A stretch of DNA of 64,000 nucleotides from Muribaculaceae bacterium (GCA_014867205.1 WGUO01000013.1:26471-90470); one strand, 5' to 3'; positions 32,198 to 41,384 are shown, counted from the stretch's first letter. Notes: generated from the letters alone by a model not told the origin. Numbers and translations are program-made.

Positions 32198-32944
32198 TCA
32201 CCGACGCGACAGCAGGGCCTCGGCCTTGGCAAGTGTCTCGGGTTTACCGATATCGATGAGGTTCAGGCTGTCAAGCCGGATCTCACCGATATCTTGCTTT
32301 TGCACGGAGGCAAGCAGATAGTCCATTATCGGGAAGATAGCCGACCCTCGCCGGGCCGCATACGCTTGCATGGAGGCGAATATCCTCGGCTCCACAATGT
32401 ATATCCCACTGAAGGCACTCTCATGCATATCGGGGCATTTGACAAATGATCCGGGCCGATATTCGCCGCTCTTCGTGTTGTGCCAGCCGGCGAGTGTCCC
32501 ATCCGGCTGGAATATCAGTTTGCGCGATGATTCCCGATCACTGGTGAGCAGCGTCACGTCACGTCCCGACTTGCCGTGCATATTCATGAATCCCGCGAGC
32601 GGCGCGTCGCTGAGTATGTCCACATTATGCACAAGAAAGGGCCGGTCGTCTCTGCCGAGCCATTCGGAGGCGGCAAGCAGTCCCCCGCCGGTGTCGAGCA
32701 GTCGGCCGCTCTCGTCGCTGACGTGTATATCGGCGTCAAACTTATGAGAGGAAAGATAGTCCCTGATCTGATCGGCAAAATGATGCACATTGATGGTTAT
32801 GTCGTCGAATCCTTCGTCAGTCAGACGTGTAAGGACTCTCTCCAGCATGGGTGTGCCCCCTACCGGCACAAGCGCCTTGGGATGATGAAGTGTCCATGGC
32901 TTAAGCCGTGTGCCGAGTCCAGCTGCAAGTACAAATGCTTTCAT
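32198..32944 (-). CDS. MurU-like nucleotidyltransferase (MurNAc-1-phosphate uridylyltransferase)
   Basis: The 248-residue protein begins MKAFVLAAGLGTRLKPWTL, the sugar-phosphate nucleotidyltransferase signature, then HHPKALVPVGGTPML. Further motifs are LLDTGGGLLAASEWLG and FLVHNVDILSD, and the ending LIDIGKPETLAKAEALL. This matches MurU-type proteins, which convert MurNAc-1-phosphate to UDP-MurNAc with UTP. The next gene upstream on the same strand is an AmgK-like kinase, the partner in this salvage route. A close relative is the general mannose-1-phosphate guanylyltransferase family, so substrate is inferred from context. Confidence 0.8.
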   Translation of the reverse strand: MKAFVLAAGLGTRLKPWTLHHPKALVPVGGTPMLERVLTRLTDEGFDDITINVHHFADQIRDYLSSHKFDADIHVSDESGRLLDTGGGLLAASEWLGRDDRPFLVHNVDILSDAPLAGFMNMHGKSGRDVTLLTSDRESSRKLIFQPDGTLAGWHNTKSGEYRPGSFVKCPDMHESAFSGIYIVEPRIFASMQAYAARRGSAIFPIMDYLLASVQKQDIGEIRLDSLNLIDIGKPETLAKAEALLSRR

Positions 32945-33065
32945 GTTTAGGGTTTAGAGTTTAGAGTTTGGGTGGTAGATTGTAGATCTATACGTCTTAT
33001 ATGACTTATATGACTTATACTATCCTCTCTGTATTAATCTTTAATCTTTAATCTTTAATCTTTCC
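32945..33065. repeat. Second copy of the three-part composite repeat
   Basis: GTTTAGGGTTTAGAGTTTAG (start) then GTCTTATATGACTTATATG units, then CTCTCTGTATTAATC and TTTAATC units. The block order equals 29711-29930. Its last block overlaps the final codons of the kinase gene. Confidence 0.75.
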
Positions 33066-34459
33066 CTTATCCCTTGCTCGCGGTGGATGAGCTCGACTGT
33101 GGCGGCGGGGAAGTTTGAGGCTATGGCCTTTGCCACTGCCTCCGCGCAGTAGACCGACCTGTGCTGCCCCCCCGTGCAGCCAAAACCTACCTGAAGCGAA
33201 CTGAAGCCCCGTTTAAGATAGCGGCTTACCGAGGGCGCCACCAGCTCATATGCCTTTGCCGCAAATATATCCGCCTCACCTTTCTCTTTCAGGAAATCAA
33301 TCACCGGCCTGTCGCGACCGGTCAGATGCCTGTATTCGGCATACCTGCCCGGATTGTGCATTCCCCGGCAATCGAACATGAACCCGCCCCCGTTGCCCGT
33401 CAGGTCCTCCGGATATCCGCGCTTGTATGAGAAACTGAACACTTTCACCCGAAGGCCATCTCGCCCCTCAGGCCTGAACCTGCTGTCGGTGACAAGCGCG
33501 GCACTCGCCTTCTTAAGTTCAGGATAGGCATCCAACTCGCCGCCGTCGATGAGGTCGGTGAGATTAGCCAGAGCGCCGGGTATGCTCTCGATGAAGTGCG
33601 CGCGCCTCTGCACGAGACCCCTGAATCCGTAGGCTCCGAGCACCTGGAGCGTGCGGAATAGCGCGAACTGCCCTGTGCGCGATAAGACCGCGGATATATC
33701 CACCCCCTTGTGTTCACTCAGAGCCCCGGCGTATATCTCGAGCATCTCACGGCGGAACGTGGCGCTGAAGCCGGCACGCGCCTGCCAGAGAAACGAGACT
33801 GCATCATAGATGCACGGCCCGTACCTTCCACCCTGATAGTCGATGAATACAGGTCCGGGCGCGAGCATAACATTTCGGCTCTGACAGTCACGCATCATGA
33901 ATCCCCACTCGCTTTCGTCTGTGTCAAGCAGCACACCGGCCAGCCGCTCCAGGTCATCCTCAAGGCTATCCTCGTCAAACGCGATGTCCGCAGGCTTCAG
34001 AAACTCATACTTGAAGTAATTGAGATCCCACATGGCCTGCCTCCGCGAGAATGGCCCGTATGCGACCAGGTCACGCCACTCATGCCGGGACACCGACTGC
34101 ATCCGCGCCAGGGCACGCATCGTGGCCCCAACCTCCGCACGAGACCCGATGTCACCCAGACGGGTAAACAGAGAATCGTCGCCCAGATCATTCTCCAGAT
34201 AATACCTGAAGTCAGACGTATGCCCGTAGATCTGCGGAACCGGCACCCCATTCGCTGAAAACACACCTGTCAGAGACACAAACGCACGCGCGTCGGCCGT
34301 GCTGTCGGCACGCACACCGATCACACTCATACCTCCTGGCAGCCGCATGCGGTAGTAGACACGGTCGCCCCCGGCTCCCGGAAGTCGGCTAACCTCACAG
34401 GGAGCGGAGTCCAGACATTCCCTGCACAATTCACTCAGTCTCTCTATATCTTCTGACAT
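33041..34459 (-). CDS. AmgK-like sugar kinase fused to a RapZ C-terminal domain
   Basis: From the ATG at 34459 the protein has 472 residues. The first part (about 1-320) is an aminoglycoside-phosphotransferase-type kinase: LPGAGGDRVYYRM, the catalytic loop FMMRDCQSRNVML and metal-binding FIDYQGGRYGPCIYD, as in AmgK, which phosphorylates MurNAc at C1. The second part (about 335-472) matches the RapZ C-terminal domain: VFSFSYKRGYP, MFDCRGMHNPGRYAEYR, LTGRDRPVIDFL and VGFGCTGGQHRSVYCAEAVA. In enterobacteria this domain binds GlcN6P and an sRNA. The pair with MurU suggests MurNAc salvage with built-in amino-sugar sensing. The last codons lie inside a repeat. Confidence 0.85.
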   Translation of the reverse strand: MSEDIERLSELCRECLDSAPCEVSRLPGAGGDRVYYRMRLPGGMSVIGVRADSTADARAFVSLTGVFSANGVPVPQIYGHTSDFRYYLENDLGDDSLFTRLGDIGSRAEVGATMRALARMQSVSRHEWRDLVAYGPFSRRQAMWDLNYFKYEFLKPADIAFDEDSLEDDLERLAGVLLDTDESEWGFMMRDCQSRNVMLAPGPVFIDYQGGRYGPCIYDAVSFLWQARAGFSATFRREMLEIYAGALSEHKGVDISAVLSRTGQFALFRTLQVLGAYGFRGLVQRRAHFIESIPGALANLTDLIDGGELDAYPELKKASAALVTDSRFRPEGRDGLRVKVFSFSYKRGYPEDLTGNGGGFMFDCRGMHNPGRYAEYRHLTGRDRPVIDFLKEKGEADIFAAKAYELVAPSVSRYLKRGFSSLQVGFGCTGGQHRSVYCAEAVAKAIASNFPAATVELIHREQGIRERLKIKD

Positions 34460-34728
34460 AAAATACTCTAAATTGTGATAAATAAATAAAAACTGCCGGA
34501 AGAGCATATCCCTGGCGGTGTTACTTCTATATAAGCCGTCAAGTGGCATCGTTGCGGCTGAATTATAAAATTCAGTGCAAAATTAATCTAAAAAGTGATT
34601 TAAACATTCCCGACGGCGATTAAATCAAGTTTTTTTATTAATTTTGCATCCGGTCAGATATTCCACGGGATTCTACAGGCCCGTGACTGGAAATATAAAT
34701 CATTCAACCCTAAATATAGACTAAAGCA

Positions 34729-35979
34729 ATGGCTAAAATCGAAAATTTCAATTTCAAGGACAAGAAAGCCATCGTGAGAGTGGACTTCAACGTGCCCCTC
34801 GACGAGAACGGCAACATCACTGACGACACACGTATCCGTGGCGCGCTTCCCACACTCAAGAAGATTCTTGCCGACGGCGGCTCACTCATACTCATGTCGC
34901 ACATGGGCAAGCCCAAAGGCAAGGTCAACGAGAAGCTGAGCCTTCTCCAGATCCGTGACGCCGTGGCCAAGGCTCTCGGCACCGATGTGAAGTTCGCCCC
35001 CGACTGCGCAAAGGCCCAGGAGGCTGCCAAGGATCTCAAGCCCGGCGAGGTGCTCCTGCTCGAGAACCTCCGTTTCTACCCGGAGGAAGAGGGCAAGCCC
35101 GTTGGCATCGACAAGAATGACCCCGGCTACGATGACGCCAAGAAGGCCATGAAGGAGAGCCAGAAGGAGTTCGCCAAGACTCTGGCCGGATATGCGGACG
35201 TTTACGTCAACGATGCATTCGGCACCGCTCACCGCCGTCACGCCTCGACTGCCGTGATCGCCGACTATTTCGACAAGGACCACAAGATGCTCGGCTACCT
35301 CATGGAGAAGGAGGTCAACGCCGTCGACAATATCCTCAAGGACATCAAGCGCCCCTTCACTGCCATCATGGGCGGCTCGAAGGTCTCGACCAAGATCGGC
35401 ATCATCGAGAACCTGATGGACAAGGTCGACAACCTGATTCTCTGCGGCGGCATGACATTCACGTTCGCCAAGGCTCAGGGTGGCAAGATCGGACAGTCGA
35501 TCGTAGAGGATGACAAACTTGACCTCGCGCTCCACATCATAGAGCTCGCCAAGCAGAAGGGCGTGAACCTCGTGCTCGGCTCTGACTGCGTGGCCGGCGA
35601 CAAGTTCGCCAACGACGCAAAGACCCGCATCTGCTCGGTCAAGGATATTCCCGAGGGCTGGGAAGGCATGGATGCCGGTCCGGCTGCCATCGCCGATTTC
35701 GTCAACGTCATCCTCCCCGCCAAGACCATCCTCTGGAACGGCCCCGCAGGCGTGTTTGAGTTCGACAACTTCGCTACCGGCTCTAAAGTCATTGCCGAGG
35801 CTATCGCCGAGGCTACCGGCAACGGTGCCTTCTCGCTCGTTGGCGGCGGCGACTCAGTGGCATGCGTCAACAAGTTCGGACTCGCCGACAGCGTAAGCTA
35901 CGTTTCGACCGGCGGCGGCGCACTGCTCGAGGCAATCGAGGGCAAGGTGCTTCCCGGAGTGGCTGCCGTGGCTGAGTAA
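34729..35979 (+). CDS. pgk: Phosphoglycerate kinase
   Basis: The 416-residue protein begins MAKIENFNFKDKKAIVRVDF and contains the substrate-binding block RVDFNVPLDENGNITDDTR, HMGKPKGKVNEKLSL, and the nucleotide-binding ending FSLVGGGDSVACVNKFGLAD with TGGGALLEAIEGKVLPGV. It transfers phosphate from 1,3-bisphosphoglycerate to ADP in glycolysis. Length matches the family. A TAATTTTG -7 box lies at about 34638-34645 and a terminator follows the gene, so it is a single-gene unit. Confidence 0.98.
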   Translation: MAKIENFNFKDKKAIVRVDFNVPLDENGNITDDTRIRGALPTLKKILADGGSLILMSHMGKPKGKVNEKLSLLQIRDAVAKALGTDVKFAPDCAKAQEAAKDLKPGEVLLLENLRFYPEEEGKPVGIDKNDPGYDDAKKAMKESQKEFAKTLAGYADVYVNDAFGTAHRRHASTAVIADYFDKDHKMLGYLMEKEVNAVDNILKDIKRPFTAIMGGSKVSTKIGIIENLMDKVDNLILCGGMTFTFAKAQGGKIGQSIVEDDKLDLALHIIELAKQKGVNLVLGSDCVAGDKFANDAKTRICSVKDIPEGWEGMDAGPAAIADFVNVILPAKTILWNGPAGVFEFDNFATGSKVIAEAIAEATGNGAFSLVGGGDSVACVNKFGLADSVSYVSTGGGALLEAIEGKVLPGVAAVAE

Positions 35980-36028
35980 TTGTCCGACGGGTCGCTGCTT
36001 GCGGCCCTGACATCCGTAATAACACCCC

Positions 36029-36076
36029 AAGAGGCAGGTCGGCTCCCGCGGAGCCTCCTGCCTCTTGACTTTTTTT
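36029..36076 (+). terminator. Terminator of pgk
   Basis: AAGAGGCAGG (36029-36038) pairs with CCTGCCTCTT (36057-36066), with inner GGCTCC/GGAGCC, and a T-run follows. Confidence 0.85.
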
Positions 36077-36108
36077 GATGCGTGGCGTACTAATGACATC
36101 TCATCACC

Positions 36109-36168
36109 AATCTTGGGGATAAGAGGAGATAAAATATGTTATACAACATGTTTTTCAACCCGATTTTA
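36109..36168 (-). repeat. AACATGTT element, copy 1
   Basis: On the minus strand: TAAAATCG, AAACATGTT-GTAT-AACATATTT (inverted repeat, one mismatch), then CCTCTT and CCCC..GATT. The same ordered features occur on the plus strand at 54979-55034. It lies between the pgk terminator and the exbB promoter. Function not recognised. Confidence 0.6.
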
Positions 36169-36220
36169 GCAAAGAAAATCAAATTTACCCGCTGAGTGCT
36201 TAAAATTTTAAAATCATCTA

Positions 36221-36250
36221 TTGATTTTTTTGAAAAATATAGTAATTTTG
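36221..36250 (+). promoter_or_regulatory. Promoter of the exbB operon
   Basis: TTG (36221-36223), 19-base spacer, TAATTTTG (36243-36250). The leader to the exbB start is about 210 bases; it could encode a 32-residue peptide (36310-36408) with no recognised family. Confidence 0.6.
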
Positions 36251-36469
36251 CAATTGCGAAAGTTCAAGACACTAACAAGTGCGCGCATCGACGTAACCTT
36301 AAAAGCATCATGAACGAACGGATTCATAATCTTAAACAGAAAGGAAAGCGTCAACCCAAAATTATTACAGGCACTCAGGGTCTCCCTGCCGCCACCGACA
36401 ATTATTGAAAACAAAACATAAAACAAACTAATAAATAACCAACAAAAACAAACAAAATTCAGTAAGATT

Positions 36470-37327
36470 ATGGAATCTCAGAAACCAATGGCTCCCAAGC
36501 CTGCGGCTCCCGCAGCCGGCAAAATCAAGAAAGAGGAAAAGATCAGCAACATCCGCGGCATCAAGAACGCGTTCATCGTGATCCTTTGCTGCTGCGCAGC
36601 AGCAATCTGCATATTCCTCTTCGGAATGGGTTACAGCGGTAACTTCGAGGGTGGAACAACCGACGGACATCCCCTCAACCTCGCAGGTACTGTCTACAAG
36701 GGCGGCTTTATCGTGCCTATCCTGATGACACTGCTCCTCACCGTTATCGTCCTCTCTATCGAGCGCTGGATCGCACTCAGCTCCGCTACCGGCAAGGGCA
36801 ACACCACCAAGTTCGTCGCCGACATCAAGGCTGACCTCGCTGCAAACAACATCGACGCAGCCATGAACCGCTGCAAGACCCAGAAGGGCTCGGTCGCTGC
36901 CGTTGTCTACAGCACTCTCGTGAAGTACAAGGAGATGGATGCCAACACTACCCTCAGCAAGGAGCAGAAACTTACCACACTCCGCAACCAGGTGGAAGAG
37001 GCTACAGCTCTCGAGATGCCCGCCCTCTCGCAGAACCTCCCCATCGTGGCTACACTCACGACTCTCGGTACTCTCGTCGGACTTCTCGGTACCGTCATGG
37101 GTATGATCAAGTCATTCCAGGCTCTCGCCGCTTCCGGCTCGCCTGACTCGACCGAACTCTCGACTGGTATCTCGGAGGCTCTTGTGAACACCGCTTTCGG
37201 TATCGCTACCGGTGCGTTCGCCGTTATCTCCTACAACTTCTTCACCAATAAGATCGACAACCTCTCGTACGCTATCGACGAAATCGGTTTCTCCATCGTT
37301 GCCACATTCGCTGCAACCCACAAGTAA
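36470..37327 (+). CDS. exbB: MotA/TolQ/ExbB proton channel protein
   Basis: The 285-residue protein has three membrane segments: about 31-50 (AFIVILCCCAAAICIFLFGM), 80-100 (FIVPILMTLLLTVIVLSIER) and a C-terminal pair. The family signature is NLPIVATLTTLGTLVGLLGT and ISEALVNTAFGIATGAFAVI. It forms the proton channel of the Ton system that powers TonB-dependent outer-membrane transport. First gene of a five- or six-gene operon with two exbD and one tonB genes, in a layout common in Bacteroidales. Confidence 0.93.
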   Translation: MESQKPMAPKPAAPAAGKIKKEEKISNIRGIKNAFIVILCCCAAAICIFLFGMGYSGNFEGGTTDGHPLNLAGTVYKGGFIVPILMTLLLTVIVLSIERWIALSSATGKGNTTKFVADIKADLAANNIDAAMNRCKTQKGSVAAVVYSTLVKYKEMDANTTLSKEQKLTTLRNQVEEATALEMPALSQNLPIVATLTTLGTLVGLLGTVMGMIKSFQALAASGSPDSTELSTGISEALVNTAFGIATGAFAVISYNFFTNKIDNLSYAIDEIGFSIVATFAATHK

Positions 37328-37375
37328 TCGGAGAATCAGACATTTTTAACAAACCGATAAAAGTTAATAGCTAAT

Positions 37376-38101
37376 ATGGGAAGAGTAAAGATAGCAAAGA
37401 AAAGCACATTCATCGACATGACCGCGATGAGTGATGTGACCGTGCTTCTGCTTACCTTCTTCATGTTGACCTCTACCTTCCTCTCCAAAGAACCCGCCAA
37501 GGTTGTGACTCCACCCTCGGTTTCGACCGAGAAGGTCCAGGAGACCAACGTGGTCCAGGTTCTCGTAAACCCGGAAGGAAAGGTTTGGCTTACGATGAAC
37601 AACGACACCAGTGCCAACTGGAGCAACGAGAAGATGCGCGTGGCGCTTCTCGACAAAGTAAGCGAGATCTATAATGAGACGCATAAGAACAAACCTGTGA
37701 AATTCACAGAGCAGCAGAAGTACACATTCAGCAAACTCGGAAGTTTCGGTGTGCCTCTGGCCAAGATGGGCGAGTATCTCGACCTCATCGACCAGCCCGA
37801 GGGTCAGACCAAGATGGACAAATGGCTTGAAGGCGACGGCGATCCCAATCATCCGACCGGTATCCCCATCAGCTGGAACCAGAACGAGTCCAACCCCAAC
37901 GAGTTCCAGATGTGGATGAAGGCTATGCGCCAGAGCAGCAACGAGAACCTCGTCTCGGCCATCAAGGACGGTACAGGCGTTGCCATCAAGGCTGACCAGA
38001 ACACATCGTTTGACGTTGTTCACCTCGTGATGGACAACCTCCAGACGATCCACATGAATAAATTTACGTTATTGACAGCTCTGAAAGGGGCAGAAGAATA
38101 A
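37376..38101 (+). CDS. exbD: ExbD-family biopolymer transport protein (first copy)
   Basis: The 241-residue protein has one N-terminal membrane helix (about 20-38, VTVLLLTFFMLTSTFLSK) preceded by FIDMTAMSDV with the conserved proton-path Asp. The periplasmic domain is enlarged relative to E. coli ExbD (140 residues), with an insertion NNDTSANWSNEKMRVAL and beyond. It works with ExbB. It is 48 bases after exbB and 5 bases before the second exbD. Confidence 0.9.
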   Translation: MGRVKIAKKSTFIDMTAMSDVTVLLLTFFMLTSTFLSKEPAKVVTPPSVSTEKVQETNVVQVLVNPEGKVWLTMNNDTSANWSNEKMRVALLDKVSEIYNETHKNKPVKFTEQQKYTFSKLGSFGVPLAKMGEYLDLIDQPEGQTKMDKWLEGDGDPNHPTGIPISWNQNESNPNEFQMWMKAMRQSSNENLVSAIKDGTGVAIKADQNTSFDVVHLVMDNLQTIHMNKFTLLTALKGAEE

Positions 38102-38106
38102 AAGAA

Positions 38107-38883
38107 ATGGCAGAAGTTCAACAGAATGATGGTGGCAAAGGCAAAAAAGGCCACCAGAAAAAGATGCAGATCCGCGTGGATTTCACGCCGATGGTCGACA
38201 TGAACATGTTGCTTATCACTTTCTTCATGCTCTGTACGACTATGATCAAATCTCAGACACTGACAATAGCGCTTCCGTCGAACGAGAAAGTCGATAACGT
38301 CGAGAACATGTCGCAGGCATCTGAAGACGATGCAGTGACCATCATTCTTGACGCCAAGCGCAAGGTCGGCTCGATGGAGGTCGATACAGTCAACGGTAAG
38401 GTTGTGCCTGTTGTCTACTATTACTTCGGAAAGCCCGGAGGCCCCCAGGGCCTCGGCGACTCTCCCGAGCAGATCGCAGCCAACAACAACCTGCAGGAAT
38501 CCGAATTCCTTAGCAACGACGAGAAGTCTGGCAAGGCTCGCGGTATCCGCGAGATCATCCAGCAGCGCAATAAGGATGTCCTCACCGAAATCAATAAGCT
38601 GAAGGAGAAATATGCCAACGGCGGTTTCGGTAACCTCGAGACGAAGGATGGCCGCGAGAAAGCGCAGGCCGCCTACGACGAGGCAGCCTCTAAAGTCAGA
38701 AAGGATGAAAATCTGAAGAAACCGGTCATCATCATCAAGTCTACGCCCCAGGCTTCTTTCGGCAGCCTCGTGTCGGTGCTCGACGAGATGCAGATCAACT
38801 CGATTTCCAAGTATCAGATTGACAATATGACTAAGGCCGATTCTGTTATGGTGATTGACTATCAGAACCGTCATCATAAGTAA
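38107..38883 (+). CDS. exbD: ExbD-family biopolymer transport protein (second copy)
   Basis: A 258-residue protein with the core VDFTPMVDMNMLLITFFMLC (Asp on the membrane helix) after a basic N-terminus (KGKKGHQKKMQIR). The long periplasmic part (about 60-258) ends in QINSISKYQIDNMTKADSVM, the ExbD C-terminal fold. It differs enough from the first copy to suggest a heterodimer. Operon member between exbD and tonB. Confidence 0.9.
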   Translation: MAEVQQNDGGKGKKGHQKKMQIRVDFTPMVDMNMLLITFFMLCTTMIKSQTLTIALPSNEKVDNVENMSQASEDDAVTIILDAKRKVGSMEVDTVNGKVVPVVYYYFGKPGGPQGLGDSPEQIAANNNLQESEFLSNDEKSGKARGIREIIQQRNKDVLTEINKLKEKYANGGFGNLETKDGREKAQAAYDEAASKVRKDENLKKPVIIIKSTPQASFGSLVSVLDEMQINSISKYQIDNMTKADSVMVIDYQNRHHK

Positions 38884-38919
38884 TGTTAGATTTATTAACC
38901 TTTAAACCGACAAGAAGAA

Positions 38920-39795
38920 ATGTCTAAAAGAACTATAGATCTAACATCGGCGGAATGGCGTAACCTGATTTTCGCCGACAAGAACAAGGACTTCGGAGCC
39001 TATCAGCTCCGCGCGGCGAGCGACAAGCGCCACAACATGGCGTTCCTCTACATGCTCGCGGGCCTTGTAGTCGTATGCATCCTCATCTTCGCATACAGCC
39101 GCTATTCAGACTATCGCGACGAACAGGCGGCCCTCGCTCTCCAGGAACAGCGCGAGAAGATGATGGCTGCCGCTCTCAAGCAGGCCGAGGAGGAGACTCC
39201 CGACGAGCCGGAGCCCGAGGAGCAGAAATATGAACAGCCTGAGATCCAGGTGCCTGAGGAGGTGCTCGCTACCGTTCAGGTTACTCAGATCGCTATCGTC
39301 GAGGCCGACAAGGTCAAGAACGAGGTAATGGACATGGAGGCCCAGAAGGAGGATAACACCGCCCGTGGTGTCGTAACCCAGGAGGGTAGCGACGACGCCG
39401 ACAAGTTCAAGGCCGTTCAGGAACAGGTCGTGGTCAAGGAACCCGAACCCGAGGTTGTCAAGCCCAAGGAAGAGGAAATCTTCGTCGCTGTTGAGCAGCA
39501 GGCTGAGTTCCCCGGCGGTCAGGCTGCCCTGATGAAATGGCTCAGCAACAACATCCGTTACCCGGAGTCTGCCCAGCAGAACGATATCCAGGGTCGTGTA
39601 ATCGTCAAGTTCGTCGTCGAGAAGGACGGTTCGATCGGTACGGCTACTATCGCAAAGGGTGTCGACAAGGATCTTGACCGCGAGGCTCTCCGCGTCGTGA
39701 AGAAGATGCCCAAGTGGCAGCCCGGTAAGAACAACGGTGTCGCAGTGCGAAGCTACTTCACACTCCCTGTGACTTTCAGACTCCAGAATCAATAA
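38920..39795 (+). CDS. tonB: Energy transducer TonB
   Basis: The 291-residue protein has a short cytoplasmic N-terminus, a membrane helix (about 44-62, AFLYMLAGLVVVCILIFAYS), an acidic Pro/Glu/Gln-rich periplasmic stretch (EETPDEPEPEEQKYEQPEIQ) and a C-terminal TonB domain (about 200-291: AEFPGGQAALMKWLSNNIRY, DIQGRVIVKFVVEKDGSIGT, PKWQPGKNNGVAVRSYFTLP). It couples the ExbB-ExbD motor to outer-membrane receptors. A terminator follows the gene. Confidence 0.95.
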   Translation: MSKRTIDLTSAEWRNLIFADKNKDFGAYQLRAASDKRHNMAFLYMLAGLVVVCILIFAYSRYSDYRDEQAALALQEQREKMMAAALKQAEEETPDEPEPEEQKYEQPEIQVPEEVLATVQVTQIAIVEADKVKNEVMDMEAQKEDNTARGVVTQEGSDDADKFKAVQEQVVVKEPEPEVVKPKEEEIFVAVEQQAEFPGGQAALMKWLSNNIRYPESAQQNDIQGRVIVKFVVEKDGSIGTATIAKGVDKDLDREALRVVKKMPKWQPGKNNGVAVRSYFTLPVTFRLQNQ

Positions 39796-39815
39796 TTGAG
39801 ATTCCTATACTCCTG

Positions 39816-39850
39816 AAGAGGAGGGTCCGTTATGGATCCTCCTCTTTTTA
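39816..39850 (+). terminator. Terminator after tonB
   Basis: AAGAGGAGGGTCC and GGATCCTCCTCTT pair with one wobble and a 5-base loop, followed by a T-run. It may be partly read through into the following genes. Confidence 0.75.
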
Positions 39851-40093
39851 TTCCATTTTTTGATATGAATTATGCCGCGGTTATTGCGGATTTGACGCGG
39901 AAATGTTAAATTTGCACAAGCAAGCATGAAAGCAGCCGCATTTAGCAGATGTCCCGATATCTTCCGCTGCCCGCACGCCTGCTGACGGCTCCTCCAATAT
40001 TTGACCACGCATTGAACCTGAGGCCATGTGGATTGTTAAAATATTAAAAGAACCATTAGCGGTTCCTGCGAGCCGTGAAATAAAATTTAAGTT

Positions 40094-40306
40094 ATGGAAA
40101 GGTACGATAACAATGGGCCTCAGGCCCCCAAGGGTGCAAGACTCGCATTCGGGATTCTGATGATATTCGTATACGTCGGAGTCGGTCTGCTCTTCATCTT
40201 CAACATCTTCAACATCGACAACCGCGTCATCAGCTACATTATCGGCGGTCTCCTCTGCGCCTACGGCATATGGCGTGGCGTCAGGCTCTACAAGGGTTGG
40301 GGATGA
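40094..40306 (+). CDS. Small membrane protein after tonB
   Basis: The 70-residue protein MERYDNNGPQAPKGARLAFG... has two membrane helices (about 16-38, LAFGILMIFVYVGVGLLFIF, and 45-64, VISYIIGGLLCAYGIWRGVR). No named family is recognised, although a protein of this type commonly sits between tonB and the PstS-like gene in Bacteroidales. A leader of about 240 bases separates it from tonB and includes a terminator, so it may have its own promoter. Confidence 0.7.
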   Translation: MERYDNNGPQAPKGARLAFGILMIFVYVGVGLLFIFNIFNIDNRVISYIIGGLLCAYGIWRGVRLYKGWG

Positions 40307-40379
40307 TAATTGCCTGCTCCCCGGACGGCGTGATACGGTGCCTGCCGGATAACATTGTCAACACAAAAGCCATACGACT

Positions 40380-41384
40380 GTGAAAATATTTAAATATGCT
40401 GTTTTAGGACTCTCAGCCCTGGCAGGGCTGGGAGCCGTTTCATGTGGCGAGGTCAAACGTGGCGAATATGCCAAGGGTAGCGCCACCATTTTTTGCGACG
40501 ACGGCTTCAAGAACATCCTTGACGAGGAAATCGAGGTGTTCGAGTTCTCATACCCGGGCTCGTCGATTATCCCTTTCTTTGTCTCAGAGCAGGAGGCCAT
40601 CGACACCCTGCTTGCCGACGGCACTCAGGCTATCATCGTGACACGCGAGCTCTCCAAGGAGCAGAAAGACTACATGAAGAGCAAGTTCAAGCGCATCGTG
40701 CGCAGTCATTGCATTGCGGTCGATGCCGTAGCGCTTATCACCAACAAGGATAATAATGTCACTTCTCTGTCCATGACTGAGATTGGCGATATCCTCAACG
40801 GCAAGATCACAAGGTGGAGCCAGCTTGCCGGCAACGACACAACTGCCATCAAACTCGTGTTTGACAACGCCGGCAGCTCGACGGTAAGCTATATGCGCGA
40901 GAAATTCATGCCGGCAGGAAAGAAGATTTCCGACAATCCCAACGCCTTTGCGCAGAAAAACAATGCGTCGGTGTTCGACGTGGTCAAGAAAGACCGCGAC
41001 GCCCTGGGCATCATCAGCGTCTCCTGGCTCGGAGATGACCTCAGCGCGGCCAAGTCTGTACCTGTCGACCGGCGCTATGAGGATTACAAGAACGAGAACG
41101 ACACCATAGCCACCAACCTGACTACTGAGGTCAACATTCTCAAGGTCAGCAATCCCACTGAGGAGAATGATTTCAATCCCATTGCATATAAACCATATCA
41201 GGTTTATATCAATTCGGGCGAATATCCGTTATTTAGAAAGGTCTACATGATCTCCACCGCCACCAAGAGCACTGTGCTCAATAGTTTCTACACATTTGTC
41301 ACCGGGTTCGCCGGTCAGAAGATCATCTCCAAGACCGGCATACTCCCCTACCACATGAATGCTCGTGTGGTCGAGTTGAAATAA
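40380..41384 (+). CDS. PstS-like phosphate-binding lipoprotein
   Basis: The 334-residue protein starts at GTG (MKIFKYAVLGLSALAGLGAV) with a lipobox ending AVSC (about residue 22). The rest is a periplasmic binding-protein fold of the PstS type (SYPGSSIIPFFVSEQEAIDT, YKPYQVYINSGEYPLFRKVY, NGKITRWSQLAGNDTTAIKL, SSTVSYMREKFM). PstS normally feeds an ABC transporter (PstCAB); none is encoded in the window. It is inside the Exb/Ton cluster, so its role may be signalling or sensing rather than ABC transport. Confidence 0.85.
   Translation: MKIFKYAVLGLSALAGLGAVSCGEVKRGEYAKGSATIFCDDGFKNILDEEIEVFEFSYPGSSIIPFFVSEQEAIDTLLADGTQAIIVTRELSKEQKDYMKSKFKRIVRSHCIAVDAVALITNKDNNVTSLSMTEIGDILNGKITRWSQLAGNDTTAIKLVFDNAGSSTVSYMREKFMPAGKKISDNPNAFAQKNNASVFDVVKKDRDALGIISVSWLGDDLSAAKSVPVDRRYEDYKNENDTIATNLTTEVNILKVSNPTEENDFNPIAYKPYQVYINSGEYPLFRKVYMISTATKSTVLNSFYTFVTGFAGQKIISKTGILPYHMNARVVELK

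Noticed and set aside
36310..36408. 32-residue frame in the exbB leader
   Set aside because: It could be a leader peptide, but it has no regulatory stem or codon run that would support this.
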